DNA of 64,000 nt from Liolophura sinensis (Eukaryota; Mollusca; Polyplacophora; Chitonida; Chitonidae). Below the pieces are notes generated by a model. It saw nothing but the letters and a program-made list of their open reading frames with translations. It was not told the origin of the DNA and ran no database searches. A program made the position numbers and the translations under genes. The stretch is from assembly GCF_032854445.1 (NCBI RefSeq), contig NC_088303.1, positions 12,407,501-12,471,500 of the forward strand, written 5' to 3'. This document shows, in pieces, positions 46,124-59,800 of the stretch (positions are counted from its first letter, which is position 1; every line of letters starts with the position of its first letter).

Positions 46124-46437
46124 TGCTGATGTCGAAGTGTTTTGTCTTACTGGATGCCAAGTGAGTCGCCGAGCAGTTAGAGCTTAAGCGAATGTTTACA
46201 AAACACACTACAGGTATTGTCTTCACTGCTTTGTTCTGCCACTGATGCAGAGCACAGAATGAAAGAATACACGGCAGTCACAAAAGCCGTGTATGTGCGT
46301 TTGCTTCCATGGAGACGAGCAACAGTTTATTTTTTTTACACACAGGGAGCATATCAGCGAAGCAATTAACGCCCAATCACAATAATTGTTTTGCCTGCAC
46401 GCTCGGTACGCGTGAACATATCCAAAGTTGTCAATCA

Positions 46438-46708
46438 CCTGTCAAGGTGTCAGATGGTTAACGCTCTATCTCAGGGTAACACTGTCGAACCCTCGACAAA
46501 TGAGGATATTCGCATTTCGATGTATCCCTGCGGCCTTTAGCCACGTTTGTGAGGCACCTGCATGGCGAAAGTTGGTGGTTTACTCCAGGCGTTTCGGAAT
46601 CCTCCTCACCCCCCCCCCCCCCACACACACATATCTAACCGCCGTCATACAAGTGAAAACTTCTTAAGCACAGCCTTACTCACAAGTCAAGTAAATAAAT
46701 AAATTAAT
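46438..46708 (+). mobile_element. SINE family 1, strongly diverged copy
   Basis: Recognisable pieces are ggttaacgctctatctcaggg, gttggtggtttactccaggc, a C14 run (46609-46622), ccgccgtcatacaagtgaaaa and an (AAAT)n tail. Confidence 0.65.
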
Positions 46709-46954
46709 GACATGTCGGTACATCCCTAGCTTTCACTGCATGTATAGGGCCTAACAGTGATAATATGCGCTTGATGGCGTTGATGGGGCCCCAAGAACGT
46801 AATATAATAAAGCACGAGTACTGTAACACCCACCGTGTAATGTACTGAAAATTTCCATGTACCCCGGTAATTTAATATCACTGCGTAATGTAATAAAAAT
46901 TTTCCTTGCCATGTAATAAAATCAGTCCCCTGCTTTTGTAATAAAGATTACCGA

Positions 46955-47091
46955 GTATTTATTTATTTGATTGGTGTTTTACGCAGTAACCAAGAATATT
47001 TCACTTATACGCCGGCGGCTAGCATTATGATGAGAGGGAACCAGGCAGAGTCCCGGGGAAACCCACGACCACCCGCGGGTTTGCTGACCAG
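46955..47091 (-). mobile_element. SINE family 1, reverse 3' fragment
   Basis: The + strand reads tttatttatttgattggtgt, tatttcacttatacgccggcgg and ggggaaacccacgaccaccc, the reverse complement of the family tail and core. Confidence 0.88.
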
Positions 47092-47385
47092 AGACCAAAA
47101 TTACCGCGCAATGTAAGACTATGGTTAACATGTAGCCTATATCCATTTCGCTAAATGCTTCGTTCAAGTGCTCGAGAGAATCTGTTTTTGGAAGCTACGA
47201 ACTGGACTAGGAAACTGTACAGTGCACGGTGGGGACACTATATACACCTTCAATTAGTCGCTAAGTCGATTAGACGGTGAAAGGTACCTATGTGCGCAGA
47301 CATACGTAATCCAGAAAAAAAACTTTGTGTTCCAATTAAAGTGTATTGTTGTGGATAAATCTATTTATGGACGAAGTGAGCGTCT

Positions 47386-47443
47386 AATTTATTAGACATT
47401 ATTATGCAACAATGATAAATACCAAAAGTTGGTCCCATATACA
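47386..47443. mobile_element. Fragment of the fold-back MITE
   Basis: Shares taatttattagaca and gcaacaatgataaata followed by an agttggtccca block, in order, with 25680-25760. Confidence 0.7.
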
Positions 47444-47819
47444 TGTAGTATGACGACGTATGTTGTAGAGATATAGAGTGCACTTAGCTACGGACTACTT
47501 AACACTAAGTATGCTTCGTGAAATCTGTCCCTGTGCTTTTGCATTATGCTAAACTTATTATATCAACAAGTTTTAGCCAAGGTTGATAGGATTCCTTTTG
47601 TATCGAAGTTGATAAGGTTTGTTTTATCCATAAATTACATTATAATCAATAAGACAATAAATTCCTTGTTCAAAAAGCAGCTTAACTAGTCCATTTACAC
47701 ATGGTATGTAAAGCCATGCCATCCGCTTAGACGGAAGCACACGAAAGTTTCCGAAATATGACGAATGTAAACTTGACCTAGAAACCATGTGCTTGTCTTG
47801 GATGGCCAACGAAAGCAAC

Positions 47820-47837
47820 ATGACTGACAATGGGTGA
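47820..47837 (+). promoter_or_regulatory. Short uORF overlapping the DCAF17 start codon
   Basis: An ATG at 47820 opens a five-codon frame whose TGA (47835-47837) lies just inside the main reading frame that begins at 47830. The overlap may reduce or tune initiation at the main ATG if the transcript starts upstream of 47820. Confidence 0.5.
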
Positions 47838-50800
47838 CAGCTCTTCTCCCAAGGAACTCGATATCTTACAAGCTCTGACATCGCGTGAATATGGAAATAA
47901 TAAAAGCTGCTACAGAAGTAACCTGAACATTCTGAGGAATTTAGTTTGTAAGGTGAGCATGTCAGAAAAAATGAAGTATGTGTACCGGTACATAACGAAA
48001 ACTGGACCTAAAATGGGTAACATCTCAGTAGACTTGATAAGACTGGCTTTATTCACACAGGTCCGCCTCTACGGGTCTCCAAACCACTGTTATCCGGGCC
48101 TTGGTGGTACAGCGCTCTCTTGTGTGATCTTACATGAAGCTCTTGAAAGACTGTTTTCCTTGTTCGACGTGAGCTAGCTGTGAGTTAAAATACAGCCCAT
48201 GCTGGCTTCTTCCCAGGATCTACTTGGGAAGGTCTGCTAGAACGTGGGTTTCCCCCGGGCTGTGCCAGGTTTCCTCCAACCGTAATGATGGCCGCCGTCG
48301 TATAAATGAAATATTCTTGAATACGACGTAAAACACCAATCAAATAAAAATAAATAAATCTTAAACTTTTGACCCTCTTGATGGCTTTGCCAATGGCCAA
48401 GCTGTCAACAGAATATCTGCATCTGTGAAGTTTGTGGCAGACAAACATACATAAACATCCATGAAAACATAACCACCTTTTTGGAGGTATGGTATTAATT
48501 TACCCTATGTATGGATGTCATGAATACCGCAAAGTAAATGTATATATATCCCTCCAGAAAGCTGATAGCTGCACTGTGTCAGTGGATGCATAGGTACTTG
48601 TAGGAGGCATAAATGTATATCCCCCAGAAAGCTAATAGCTGCACTGTGTCAATGGATGCATAGGTACTTGTAGGAGGCATAAATGTATATCCCCCAGAAA
48701 GCTAATAGCTGCACTGTGTTGATGGATGAGTAGGCACTTGTAGTAGGCATAAATGTATATCCCCCAGAAAGCTGATAACTGCACTGTGTTGATGGATGAG
48801 TAGGCACTTGTAGAAGGCATAAATGTATATCCCCCAGAAAGCTGATAGCTGCACTGTGTTGATGGATGAGTAGGCACTTGTAGAAGGCATAAATGTATAT
48901 CCCTCCAGAAAGCTGATAGCTGCACTGTGTCAATGGATGCATAGGTACTTGTAGGAGGCATAAATGTATATCCCCCAGAAAGCTAATAGCTGCACTGTGT
49001 TGATGGATGAGTAGGCACTTGTAGTAGGCATAAGTGTATATCCCCCAGAAAGCTGATTGTTGCACTGTGTTGATGGATGAGTAGGCACTTGTAGTAGGCA
49101 TAAATGTATATCCCCCAGAAAGCTGATAGCTGCACTGTGTTGATGGATGAGTAGGCACTTGTAGAAGGCATAAATGTATATCCCCCAGAAAGCTGATAGC
49201 TGCACTGTGTTGATAGATAAGTAGGCACTTGTAGTAGGCAAAATGTATATCCCCCAGAAAACTGATAGCTGAACTGTGTTGACAGATGTATAGGTACTTG
49301 TATTAGGCATAAATGTAAATCCCTCCAGAAAGCTGATATCTGCACTGTGTTGATGGGTGTATAGGTACTTGTAGTAGGCAAAAATGTATATCCCCCAGAA
49401 AGCTGATAGCTGCACTGTGTTGATGGATGAGTAGGTACTTGTAGTAGGCATAAATGTATATCCCCCAGAAAGCTGATAGCTGTACTGTGTTGATAGATGA
49501 GTAGGTACTTGTAGTAGGCATAAATATATATATATCCCCCAGTAAGCCGATAGCTGCACTGTGTTGATGGATGAGTAAGTACTTGTAGTAGGCATAAATG
49601 TGTATCCCCCAGTAAGCTGATAGCTGCACTGTGTTGATGGATGAGTAGGCACTTGTAGTAGGCAAAATGTATATCCCCCAGAAAACTGATAGCTGAACTG
49701 TGTTGACAGATGTATAGGTACTTGTAGTAGGCATAAATGTATATCCCCCAGAAAGCTGATCTTGCACTGTGTTGATGGATGAGTAAGTACTTGTAGTAGG
49801 CATAAATGTATATCTCCCAGTAAGCTGATAGCTGCACTGTGTTGATGGATGAGTAGGCACTTGTAGTAGGCATAAATGTATATCCCCTAAAAAGCTGATA
49901 GCTGCACTGTGTTGGCAGATGTATAGGTATTGGTAGAAGGCATAAATGTATATCCCCCAGAAAGCTGATCTTGCACTGTGTTGATGGATGAGTAAGTACT
50001 TGTAGTAGGCATAAATGTATATCCCTCCAGAAAGCTGATAGCTGCACTGTGTCAATGGATGCATATGTACTTGTAGGAGGCATAAATGTATATCCCCCAG
50101 AAAGCTAATAGCTGCACTGTGTTGATGGATGAGTAGGCACTTGTAGTAGGCATAAGTGTATATCCCCCAGAAAGCTGATTGTTGCACTGTGTTGATGGAT
50201 GAGTAGGCACTTGTAGTAGGCATAAATGTATATCCCCCAGAAAGCTGATAGCTGCACTGTGTTGATGGATGAGTAGGCACTTGTAGAAGGCATAAATGTA
50301 TATCCCCCAGAAAGCTGATAGCTGCACTGTGTTGATAGATAAGTAGGCACTTGTAGTAGGCAAAATGTATATCCCCCAGAAAACTGATAGCTGAACTGTG
50401 TTGACAGATGTATAGGTACTTGTATTAGGCATAAATGTAAATCCCTCCAGAAAGCTGATATCTGCACTGTGTTGATGGGTGTATAGGTACTTGTAGTAGG
50501 CAAAAATGTATATCCCCCAGAAAGCTGATAGCTGCACTGTGTTGATGGATGAGTAGGTACTTGTAGTAGGCATAAATGTATATCCCCCAGAAAGCTGATA
50601 GCTGTACTGTGTTGATAGATGAGTAGGTACTTGTAGTAGGCATAAATATATATATATCCCCCAGTAAGCTGATAGCTGCACTGTGTTGATGGATGAGTAA
50701 GTACTTGTAGTAGGCATAAATGTGTATCCCCCAGTAAGCTGATAGCTGCACTGTGTTGATGGATGAGTAGGCACTTGTAGTAGGCAAAATGTATATCCCC

Positions 50801-53800
50801 CAGAAAACTGATAGCTGAACTGTGTTGACAGATGTATAGGTACTTGTAGTAGGCATAAATGTATATCCCCCAGAAAGCTGATCTTGCACTGTGTTGATGG
50901 ATGAGTAAGTACTTGTAGTAGGCATAAATGTATATCCCCCAGTAAGCTGATAGCTGAACTGTGTTGATGGATGAGTAGGCACTTGTAGTAGGCATAAATG
51001 TATATCCCCTAAAAAGCTGATAGCTGCACTGTGTTGGCAGATGTATAGGTATTGGTAGAAGGCATAAATGTATATCCCCCAGAAAGCTGATAGTGCACTG
51101 TGTTGATGGATGCATAGGTACTTGTAGTAGGCATAAATGTATATCCCCCAGAAAGCTGATTGCTGCACTGTGTTGATGGATGAGTAGGCACTTGTAGTAG
51201 GCATAAATGTATATCCCCCAGAAAGCTGATAGCTGAACTGTGTTGATGGATGAGTAGGTACTTGTAGTAGGCATAAATGTATATCCCCCAGAAAGCTGAT
51301 AGCTGCACTGTGTTGATGGATGCATAGGTACTTGTAGTAGGCATAAATGTAAATCCCTCCAGAAAGCTGATATCTGTACTGTGTTGATGGGTATATAGGT
51401 ACTTGTAGTATGCAAAAATGTATATCCCTCCAGAAAGCTGATTGCTGCACTGTGTTGATGGATGAGTAGGCACTTGTAGTAGGCATAAATGTATATCCCT
51501 CCAGAAAGCTGATAGCTGCACTGTGTTGATGGATGAGTAAGTACTTGTAGTAGGCCTAAATGTATATGCCCCAGAAAGCTGATAGCTGCACTTTGTTGAT
51601 GGACGAGTAGGCACTTGTAGTAGGCATAAATGTATATCCCCCAGAAAACTGATAGCTGAAACTGTGTTGACAGATGTATAGGTACTTGTAGTAGGCCTAT
51701 ATGTATATCCCTCCAGAAAGCTGATTTCTCCACTGTGTTGATGGATGAGTAGGCACTTATAGTAGGCATAAATGTATATCCCTCCAGAAAGTTGATAGCT
51801 GCACTGTGTTGATGGATGAGTAGGTACTTGTATTAGGCATAAATGTATATCCCCCAGAAAGCTGATAGCTGCATTGTGTTGATGGGTGTGTAGGTACTTG
51901 TATTAGGCATAAATGTATATCCCCCGGAAAGCTGATAGCTGCACTGTGTTGATGGGTGTATAGGTACTTGTAGTATGCAAAAATGTAAATCCCTTCAGGA
52001 AGCTGATAGCTGCACTGTGTTGATGGGTGTGTAGGTACTTGTAGTAGGCATAAATGTAAATCCCTTCAGGAAGCTGATAGCTGCACTGTGTTGATGGGTG
52101 TGTAGGTACTTGTAGTAGGCATAAATGTAAATCCCTTCAGGAAGCTGATAGCTGCACTGTGTTGATGGGTGTGTAGGTACTTGTTGTAGGCCTACATGTA
52201 TATCTTTCTAGAAAGCTGATAGCTGCACTGTGTTGATGGATGCATAGGTACTTGTAGTAGGCATAAATGTAAATCCCTTCAGGAAGCTGATAGCTGCACT
52301 GTGTTGATGGGTGTGTAGGTACTTGTAGTAGGCATAAATGTAAATCCCTTCAGGAAGCTGATAGCTGCACTGTGTTGATGGGTGTGTAGGTACTTGTTGT
52401 AGGCCTACATGTATATCTTTCTAGAAAGCTGATAGTTGCACTGTGTTGATGGATGCATAGGTACTTGTAGTAGGCATAAATGTAAATCCCTTCAGGAAGC
52501 TGATAGCTGCACTGTGTTGATGGATGCATAGGTACTTGTAGTAGGCATAAATGTAAATCCCTTCAGGAAGCTGATAGCTGCACTGTGTTGATGGATGCAT
52601 AGGTACTTGTAGTAGGCATAAATGTAAATCCCTTCAGGAAGCTGATATCTGCACTGTGTTGATGGGTGTGTAGGTACTTGTTGTAGGCCTACATGTATAT
52701 CTTTCTAGAAAGCTGATAGCTGCACTGTGTTGATGGATGCATAGGTACTTGTAGTAGGCATAAATGTTAATCCCTTCAGGAAGCTGATAGCTGCACTGTG
52801 TTGATGGATGCATAGGTACTTGTAGTAGGCATAAATGTATATCCCTCCAGAAAGCTGATAGCTGCACTGTGTTGATGGATGCATAGGTACTTGTAGTAGG
52901 CATAAATGTAAATCCCTTCAGGAAGCTGATAGCTACACTGTGTTGATGGATGCATAGGTACTTGTAGTAGGCATAAATGTAAATCCCTTCAGGAAGCTGA
53001 TAGCTGCACTGTGTTGATGGGTGTGTAGGTACTTGTAGTAGGCATAAATGTAAATCCCTTCAGGAAGCTGATAGCTGCACTGTGTTGATGGGTGTGTAGG
53101 TACTTGTTGTAGGCCTACATGTATATCTTTCTAGAAAGCTGATAGCTGCACTGTGTTGATGGATGCATAGGTACTTGTAGTAGGCATAAATGTAAATCCC
53201 TTCAGGAAGCTGATAGCTGCACTGTGTTGATGGGTGTGTAGGTACTTGTAGTAGGCATAAATGTAAATCCCTTCAGGAAGCTGATAGCTGCACTGTGTTG
53301 ATGGGTGTGTAGGTACTTGTTGTAGGCCTACATGTATATCTTTCTAGAAAGCTGATAGTTGCACTGTGTTGATGGATGCATAGGTACTTGTAGTAGGCAT
53401 AAATGTAAATCCCTTCAGGAAGCTGATAGCTGCACTGTGTTGATGGATGCATAGGTACTTGTAGTAGGCATAAATGTAAATCCCTTCAGGAAGCTGATAG
53501 CTGCACTGTGTTGATGGATGCATAGGTACTTGTAGTAGGCATAAATGTAAATCCCTTCAGGAAGCTGATATCTGCACTGTGTTGATGGGTGTGTAGGTAC
53601 TTGTTGTAGGCCTACATGTATATCTTTCTAGAAAGCTGATAGCTGCACTGTGTTGATGGATGCATAGGTACTTGTAGTAGGCATAAATGTTAATCCCTTC
53701 AGGAAGCTGATAGCTGCACTGTGTTGATGGATGCATAGGTACTTGTAGTAGGCATAAATGTATATCCCTCCAGAAAGCTGATAGCTGCACTGTGTTGATG

Positions 53801-56800
53801 GATGCATAGGTACTTGTAGTAGGCATAAATGTAAATCCCTTCAGGAAGCTGATAGCTACACTGTGTTGATGGATGCATAGGTACTTGTAGTAGGCATAAA
53901 TGTAAATCCCTTCAGGAAGCTGATAGCTGCACTGTGTTGATGGATGCATAGGTACTTGTAGTAGGCATAAATGTAAATCCCTTCAGGAAGCTGATAGCTG
54001 CACTGTGTTGATGGATGAGTAGGTACTTGTAGTAGTCTTAAATGTATGTCCCCGGAAAGCTGATAGCTGCACTGTGTTGATGGCGTTTATACACCAGTGG
54101 TTGGTCTACACATATGTACATGTATATATATGAACCCAGATCAGGGCCTTAATTCTTTTCATTGACACAAATGTCTCATAAATCCATGTATTATCCTTTT
54201 ATCATATGTGTTACCTTGACTTAATCTGGGCATATAAAGCTAATGACTCTTTGTTTCTTGTTCAAGTTGATCAAATAATGTGATTTATTTATTTTATTGG
54301 TGTTTTACGTCGTACTCAAGAATATTTCACTTATATGACGGCAGCCAGCATTATGGTGGGAGGAAACTGGGCAGAGCCAGAGGGAAACCCACGACCATCT
54401 GCAGGTTGCTGCAGACCTTCCCAAGGCCCGGGGAGGAAGCCAGCATGAGCTGGACTTGAACTCACAGTGACCACCTTGGTGAGAGGCTCCTGGGTCATTA
54501 CGCTGTGCTAACATGCTAACCAACTGAGCCACGGAGGCCCCCAAATAATGTGAGTGGAGCAGCAAAAGGAAAATACACGTGATGAAATTCTGTGTTGCAT
54601 GAATAACTTGATTCATACATCTAATTCCATGACAGAATTATTTTAAGTTTTCTGTTAATTTCTTTTTCAATTAAAACTGTTCCAAACAGGTCTAATTTAT
54701 GTATAGGTAATGATTCTAATGATGCTATTTTTCTTTTGTATTTAGAGCAATTTTGTGTACAGAAAAGTATGGGAAAAGCAATCCAACAAGTCTATTTCCT
54801 GTGAAGGGTAAGATTTATGCCAATGTATATAAATTCTTAAGTGTATCAAAAAATGTTTTGTTTTTTTTACTTTGACATAAACATGCCAGGATAAACTGTA
54901 AATATTTGATTTATTTAATAGGTGCTTTACTTTATACTCAAAAATATTTCACTTATACGACGGTGGCCAGCATTATGGTTGAAAGAAAACGGCCAGAGCC
55001 CAGGGGAAACCCACGACCATCCACAGGTTGCTTGCAGACCTTACCACGTACTGCTGGAGAGGAAGCCATCTTGAGCACGACTTGATCATTGGGTCATTTG
55101 CTCTGTGCTGGCATGCTAACCCCCCTCGGCCACGGAGGCCCCCTTAACCATAAATAAAGTCAGTAAGTTAAAATGGAATTGTACATTATGTGTTTTGATT
55201 GGTTTTGCGTAAGTGGCATGGAAACATCTTAATAGCAATCTACGTTAAAATGTGCTTGTTAAAGTGGTTATTTGTTGTGAAGTCAAATTGACAAGTAATT
55301 ATGTTTTACTTTATATCCCAATATTTGGTGATATAATATAAACTCAAGAGTTGTGTTGCAAGGGAGAAAAGATGAAATTAAGGCAGATTCACCTAGAGTT
55401 TTAGTCAGGTATTGAGAATGGAATTAAGGTAGAGCTTTGTATTGTACTTACAGGGATTGGGGATAGGATTAAGTCAGAGTTTTGTAGTGTATTGTCAGGG
55501 CTTCAGTCAGAGTTTTACAGTGCATTGTCAGAGTTTCAGTCAGAGTTTTGTAGTGTATTGTCAGGGCTTCAGTCAGAGTTTTATAGTGTATTGTCAGGGC
55601 TTCAGTCAGAGTATTACAGTGCATTGTCAGGGCTTCAGTCAGGGTTTTATAGTGTATTGTCAGGAATTAAGTCAGCTTATAGTGTATTGTCATTGATTGA
55701 GGATGGGATCAAGTGAAAGGTTTATATTGTACTTTTAGGGATTGGGAATGGAATTCAATGAGAGTTTTTTTAGTGTTTTGTTGGGGATTGAGGATAGGAT
55801 GCAGTTAGAATTTTATAGTAAATTGTCAGGGATGGAGAATTCAACCTAGAGTCTTATAATATATTGTCAGGAATTGAGGATGGGTTACGTTTGAGTTTTA
55901 TAGTGTATTGCCAGGGATTGGGGATGTGATTCTGTCAGAGATTTATAGTGTATTGTCTCATATTGAGGATGGGATTCAGTCAGAACTTTTATAGTGTATT
56001 GTCAGAGATTGAGGTTGGGATTTAGTCACAGTTCTATAGTGTATTGTAAGGGATTGGGAATGTGGTTAAGTTAAAGTTTATTGGGTATTGTCAGTGACTG
56101 AGGATCAGATTCATTTAGTTTTATAATGTACAGTCAAGGTCTGTAGTGTATTGTATGGGATTGAGGCTGGGAATCAGTCAGAGTTTTGAATTGTGTTGTC
56201 AGGGATATAGGATAGGATTAAGTCAGAGTTGTATAGTGTATTGTGAGGGATCAAGGATGGGATTAAGTCAGAGTTGTATAGAGTATTGTGAGGGATCAAG
56301 GATGGGATTAAGTCAGAGTTGTATAGAGTATTGTAAGGGATCAAGGATAGGATTAAGTCAGAGTTGTATAGTGTATTGCGAGGGATCAAGGATGGGGTAA
56401 GGTCAGAGTTGTATAGTGTATTGTGAGAGATCAAGAATGGGGTTAGGTCAGAGTTGTATAGTGTATTGTGAGAGATCAAAGATAGGATTAAATCAGAGTT
56501 CTGTAGTGTATTGTGAGAGATCAAGTATGGGATTAAATCAGAGTTGTATAGAGTATTGTGAGGGATCAAGTATGGGATTAAATCAGAGTTCTGTAGTGTA
56601 TTGTGAGGGATCAAGGATGGGGTTAGGTCAGAGTTGTATAGTGTATTGTGAGGGATCAAGGATAGGATTAAATCAGAGTTGTATAGAGTATTGTGAGGGA
56701 TCAAGGATGGGATTAAGTCAGAGTTGTATAGATTATTGTGAGAGATCAAGGATAGGATTAAGTCAGAGTTGTATAGAGTATTGTGAGGGATCAAGGATGG

Positions 56801-59800
56801 GATTAAGTCAGAGTTGTATAGTGTATTGTGAGGGATCAAGGATGGGATTAAGTCAGAGTTGTATAGTGTATTGTGAGGGATCAAGGATGGGGTTAGGTCA
56901 GAGTTATATAGAGTATTGTGAGGGATCAAGGATGCGATTAAGTCAGAGTTGTATAGTATATTGTGAGGGATCAAGTATGGGATTAAGTCAGAGTTGTATA
57001 GAGTATTGTGAGAGATCAAGGATAGGATTAAGTCAGAGTTGTATAGTGTATTGTGAGGGATCAAGGATGGGATTAAGTCAGAGTTGTATAGTGTATTGTG
57101 AGGGATCAAGGATGGGGTTAGGTCAGAGTTGTATAGAGTATTGTGAGGGATCAAGGATGGGATTAAGTCAGAGTTCTGTAGTGTATTGTGAGAGACCTAA
57201 CCACATCCTTGATCCCTCACAATAATTATTGTGAACGTGAATTCATGGAACTCTTTTATTTGCCTTGGATATTGTTAATTTGTGAAAATCATGGCAGCAG
57301 TTATGCAGAGGAAATACATAAGTTTACTTATCATAGCTGGTATGTATTCAGTACTTCAGTACTTGTTAAAGTGTTAAAGTGAATGAAATCCTGTTCGATC
57401 TTTTGAAGTATCAGTATAAATTATAAACACGACTGAATTATTCCTATTCTGTGTGTAATTAATGTACATCTGTGTGAATTACTGATTTTTTTGTGGATTT
57501 GATGAAGTTGACTGCATTTGCTTTCAGAGGAAGAATCTATTTCAACAATTTCCGAGAATGTTATTCAGGGTAAGATTAGATCACATCAATCAGGAAACTA
57601 AATATTGTGGCAGAAACATTCTTATTGAAGGTCATGAAATTTCATAGTATCCCTAAAATGGATCTTAAAGTATTTAAATATTTCACAGTCACATTTTTGT
57701 ACATTGTCTGAAATCAGAAGAAACAACATATTTTTATGATTACAAGAACCAAATGGCAAAATTTTTATGGTGAAAAATGGTATAGCATAATATATTTGAA
57801 GACTAACAATTGTCTATCTACTCACAGTAGATTCCTTTTCAGTTCAAAAAGTAAAATTTGAAGGGTTCTCTCATTCGTATCTGTGTCTCAGGTACACCAG
57901 AACCTTGGGACCAAAGTTGTCATACCAACTTCCTGTGTCCTTCCCGTATGAGAAGATTGAAGATGCTTTAGTGTGCCAGACAGCCCAGGTTAGTACATGT
58001 TTATACAAGTCAGTGAATCCTCGTTCTACTTGTTCACATTGATTCCATTGTGTTTAGACATGAAGCTTCATTTTGCTTGGTTCCAGTAAGCTTCGTTCAT
58101 CTTTGCTCCAGTGGGTTACATGAAGCCTTATTCAGCATGGTTCCAGTGTGTTACACAAAGCTTCATTTGACTTTGTTCCAGTGTGTTACGTGAAGCTTTA
58201 TTCAGCTTGGTCCCAGTGCGTCACTGACCGACCCCAATGGCTGAGTTGGTAGAGTGTCTGCTCCGGGGGAGGTAGATCCTGAGTCAATCCAGGGTCGGGT
58301 TACACCTGAGACCGTAAAAGAGGAAGTTTTAGATTCCTCGCTTAGCGTTCAGCATTAAGCATTAAGAGGATAGTGCAACAACTGGTTGCCCCATATCAGT
58401 ATAGTGGCTCGGGTGGTGCGGCTTACTTGCCTTCGATAAGTCGTGTTAATGAAGCAGCTCTAGATAAAAGAGCGGTGAAAATCCATCCTGCAACAAAGAG
58501 GCACATTACATGCACTCTAAGGACTACATGCACCACGTGCACTCGTTGTCATATGACTGAAAAATTGCTAAGTATGATGCTAAACCCTAAGCACCCACTC
58601 ACTCCAGTGTGTTACCTGAAGTTTCATTCTACTTGATTCCAGTGTGTTATATGAAGCTTCAGTCAGCTTGGTTCCAATGTGTTACTTGAAGCGTTATTCA
58701 GCTTGGTTCCAGTGTGTTACATGAAGTTTCATTCAGCTTGGTTCCAGTGTGTTACATGAAGCTTTATTCATCTTGGTTCCAGTGTGTTACATGGGCCTTA
58801 TTCAGATTGGTTCCAGTGTGTTTCAGTAAGCTTCATTCTGCATGGTTCCAGTGTGTTACATGAAGCTTCAAATCATCTTGGTTCCAGTGTGTTACACGAA
58901 GCTTCAAATCATCTTGGTTCCAATGTGTTACTTGAAGCGTTATTCAGCTTGGTTCCAGTGTGTTACATGAAGCTTTATTCATCTTGGTTCCAGTGTGTTA
59001 CATGTAGCCTTATTCAGCTTAGTTCCAGTGTGTTTCAGGAAGCTTCATTCTGCTTGGTTCCAGTGTGTTACATGTTGATGGTGTGTTACAGCTTGATGGG
59101 AAGCTTTGTTCATATAGGGCTCTACACACATTTCAGTGATGTGAAGTGTGCTGTTCATATACACTGAAAAGAGAAAACTACTGTGCAAAATTCAATCAAA
59201 TTTCATATACATTCCTCATGGCCGTTCACAGAGGTGATCAGTATAAATGTCCTTTGACATACTTTCTCACGTCATGAGTTCATACTTGGATGTGACCCTT
59301 TTATTGTTGTAAATGCAGTGTCTCTAAAAAACAGCACGTCAAGAGTGTATCCAATCTCCTGTGGTGATGAGCTGGTTACCTCTGGGTGTACAGGTTTAAC
59401 AGTTTGGCTGTCATCTTGGTAATGCAGTCATTAGCGCCCATTTACACCCTCTCCCCACAACAGTAAAGGTAGTTGTGTAGCTACTAACTGTAAACAGAGA
59501 CAGGTGGAAGTTTCTGATTCCTCCAACCACAGATCTGAATGTTGTTTATAAGTTCAAAATTGTCTCATTACGCTTCAGTGAATGCATGTTCTGTTTGTCA
59601 TTAGCAGGAACAAGGGCTGTCATGGAAACCGCATGTCCATAGAAACAGTTTGTTTGGAATCACTCGTGACAGTGTTCTGGTTCGTTTCGACATACAAACT
59701 GGAGAAGTTCTTGAGTCCATTCATTTGCCAAACAGGTTTTGTTTTCGGTAAGAAGGAATGAGAAATGTTGTGGAGATATATTGCCATTCAGCTTTGTTAT

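Larger units (their letters stand above)
46124..47829. promoter_or_regulatory. Shared upstream region of the divergent cyclase and DCAF17 genes
   Basis: The two start codons (46123 on -, 47830 on +) face away from each other across 1.7 kb. The interval holds two SINE pieces and a MITE fragment. No TATA box was identified with confidence for either gene, and untranslated exons may also lie here. Confidence 0.5.

Noticed and set aside
46029-46226. 65-codon minus ORF starting at 46226 as the cyclase N-terminus
   Set aside because: Its frame leaves two bases at the donor and meets a stop in exon 2. The frame starting at ATG 46123 leaves one base and reads through exons 2-4 cleanly.
48600-51769. 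Long minus-strand ORFs (up to 554 codons) as a repeat-protein gene
   Set aside because: They are translations of a 70-bp minisatellite inside DCAF17 intron 1. They jump between frames of one unit, have no promoter or splice context, and several overlap each other.
56174-57225. ORFs of 269 (+) and 326 (-) codons
   Set aside because: Both strands of the same 45-bp array are open only because the unit length is a multiple of three and the unit lacks stops. They lie within a DCAF17 intron.
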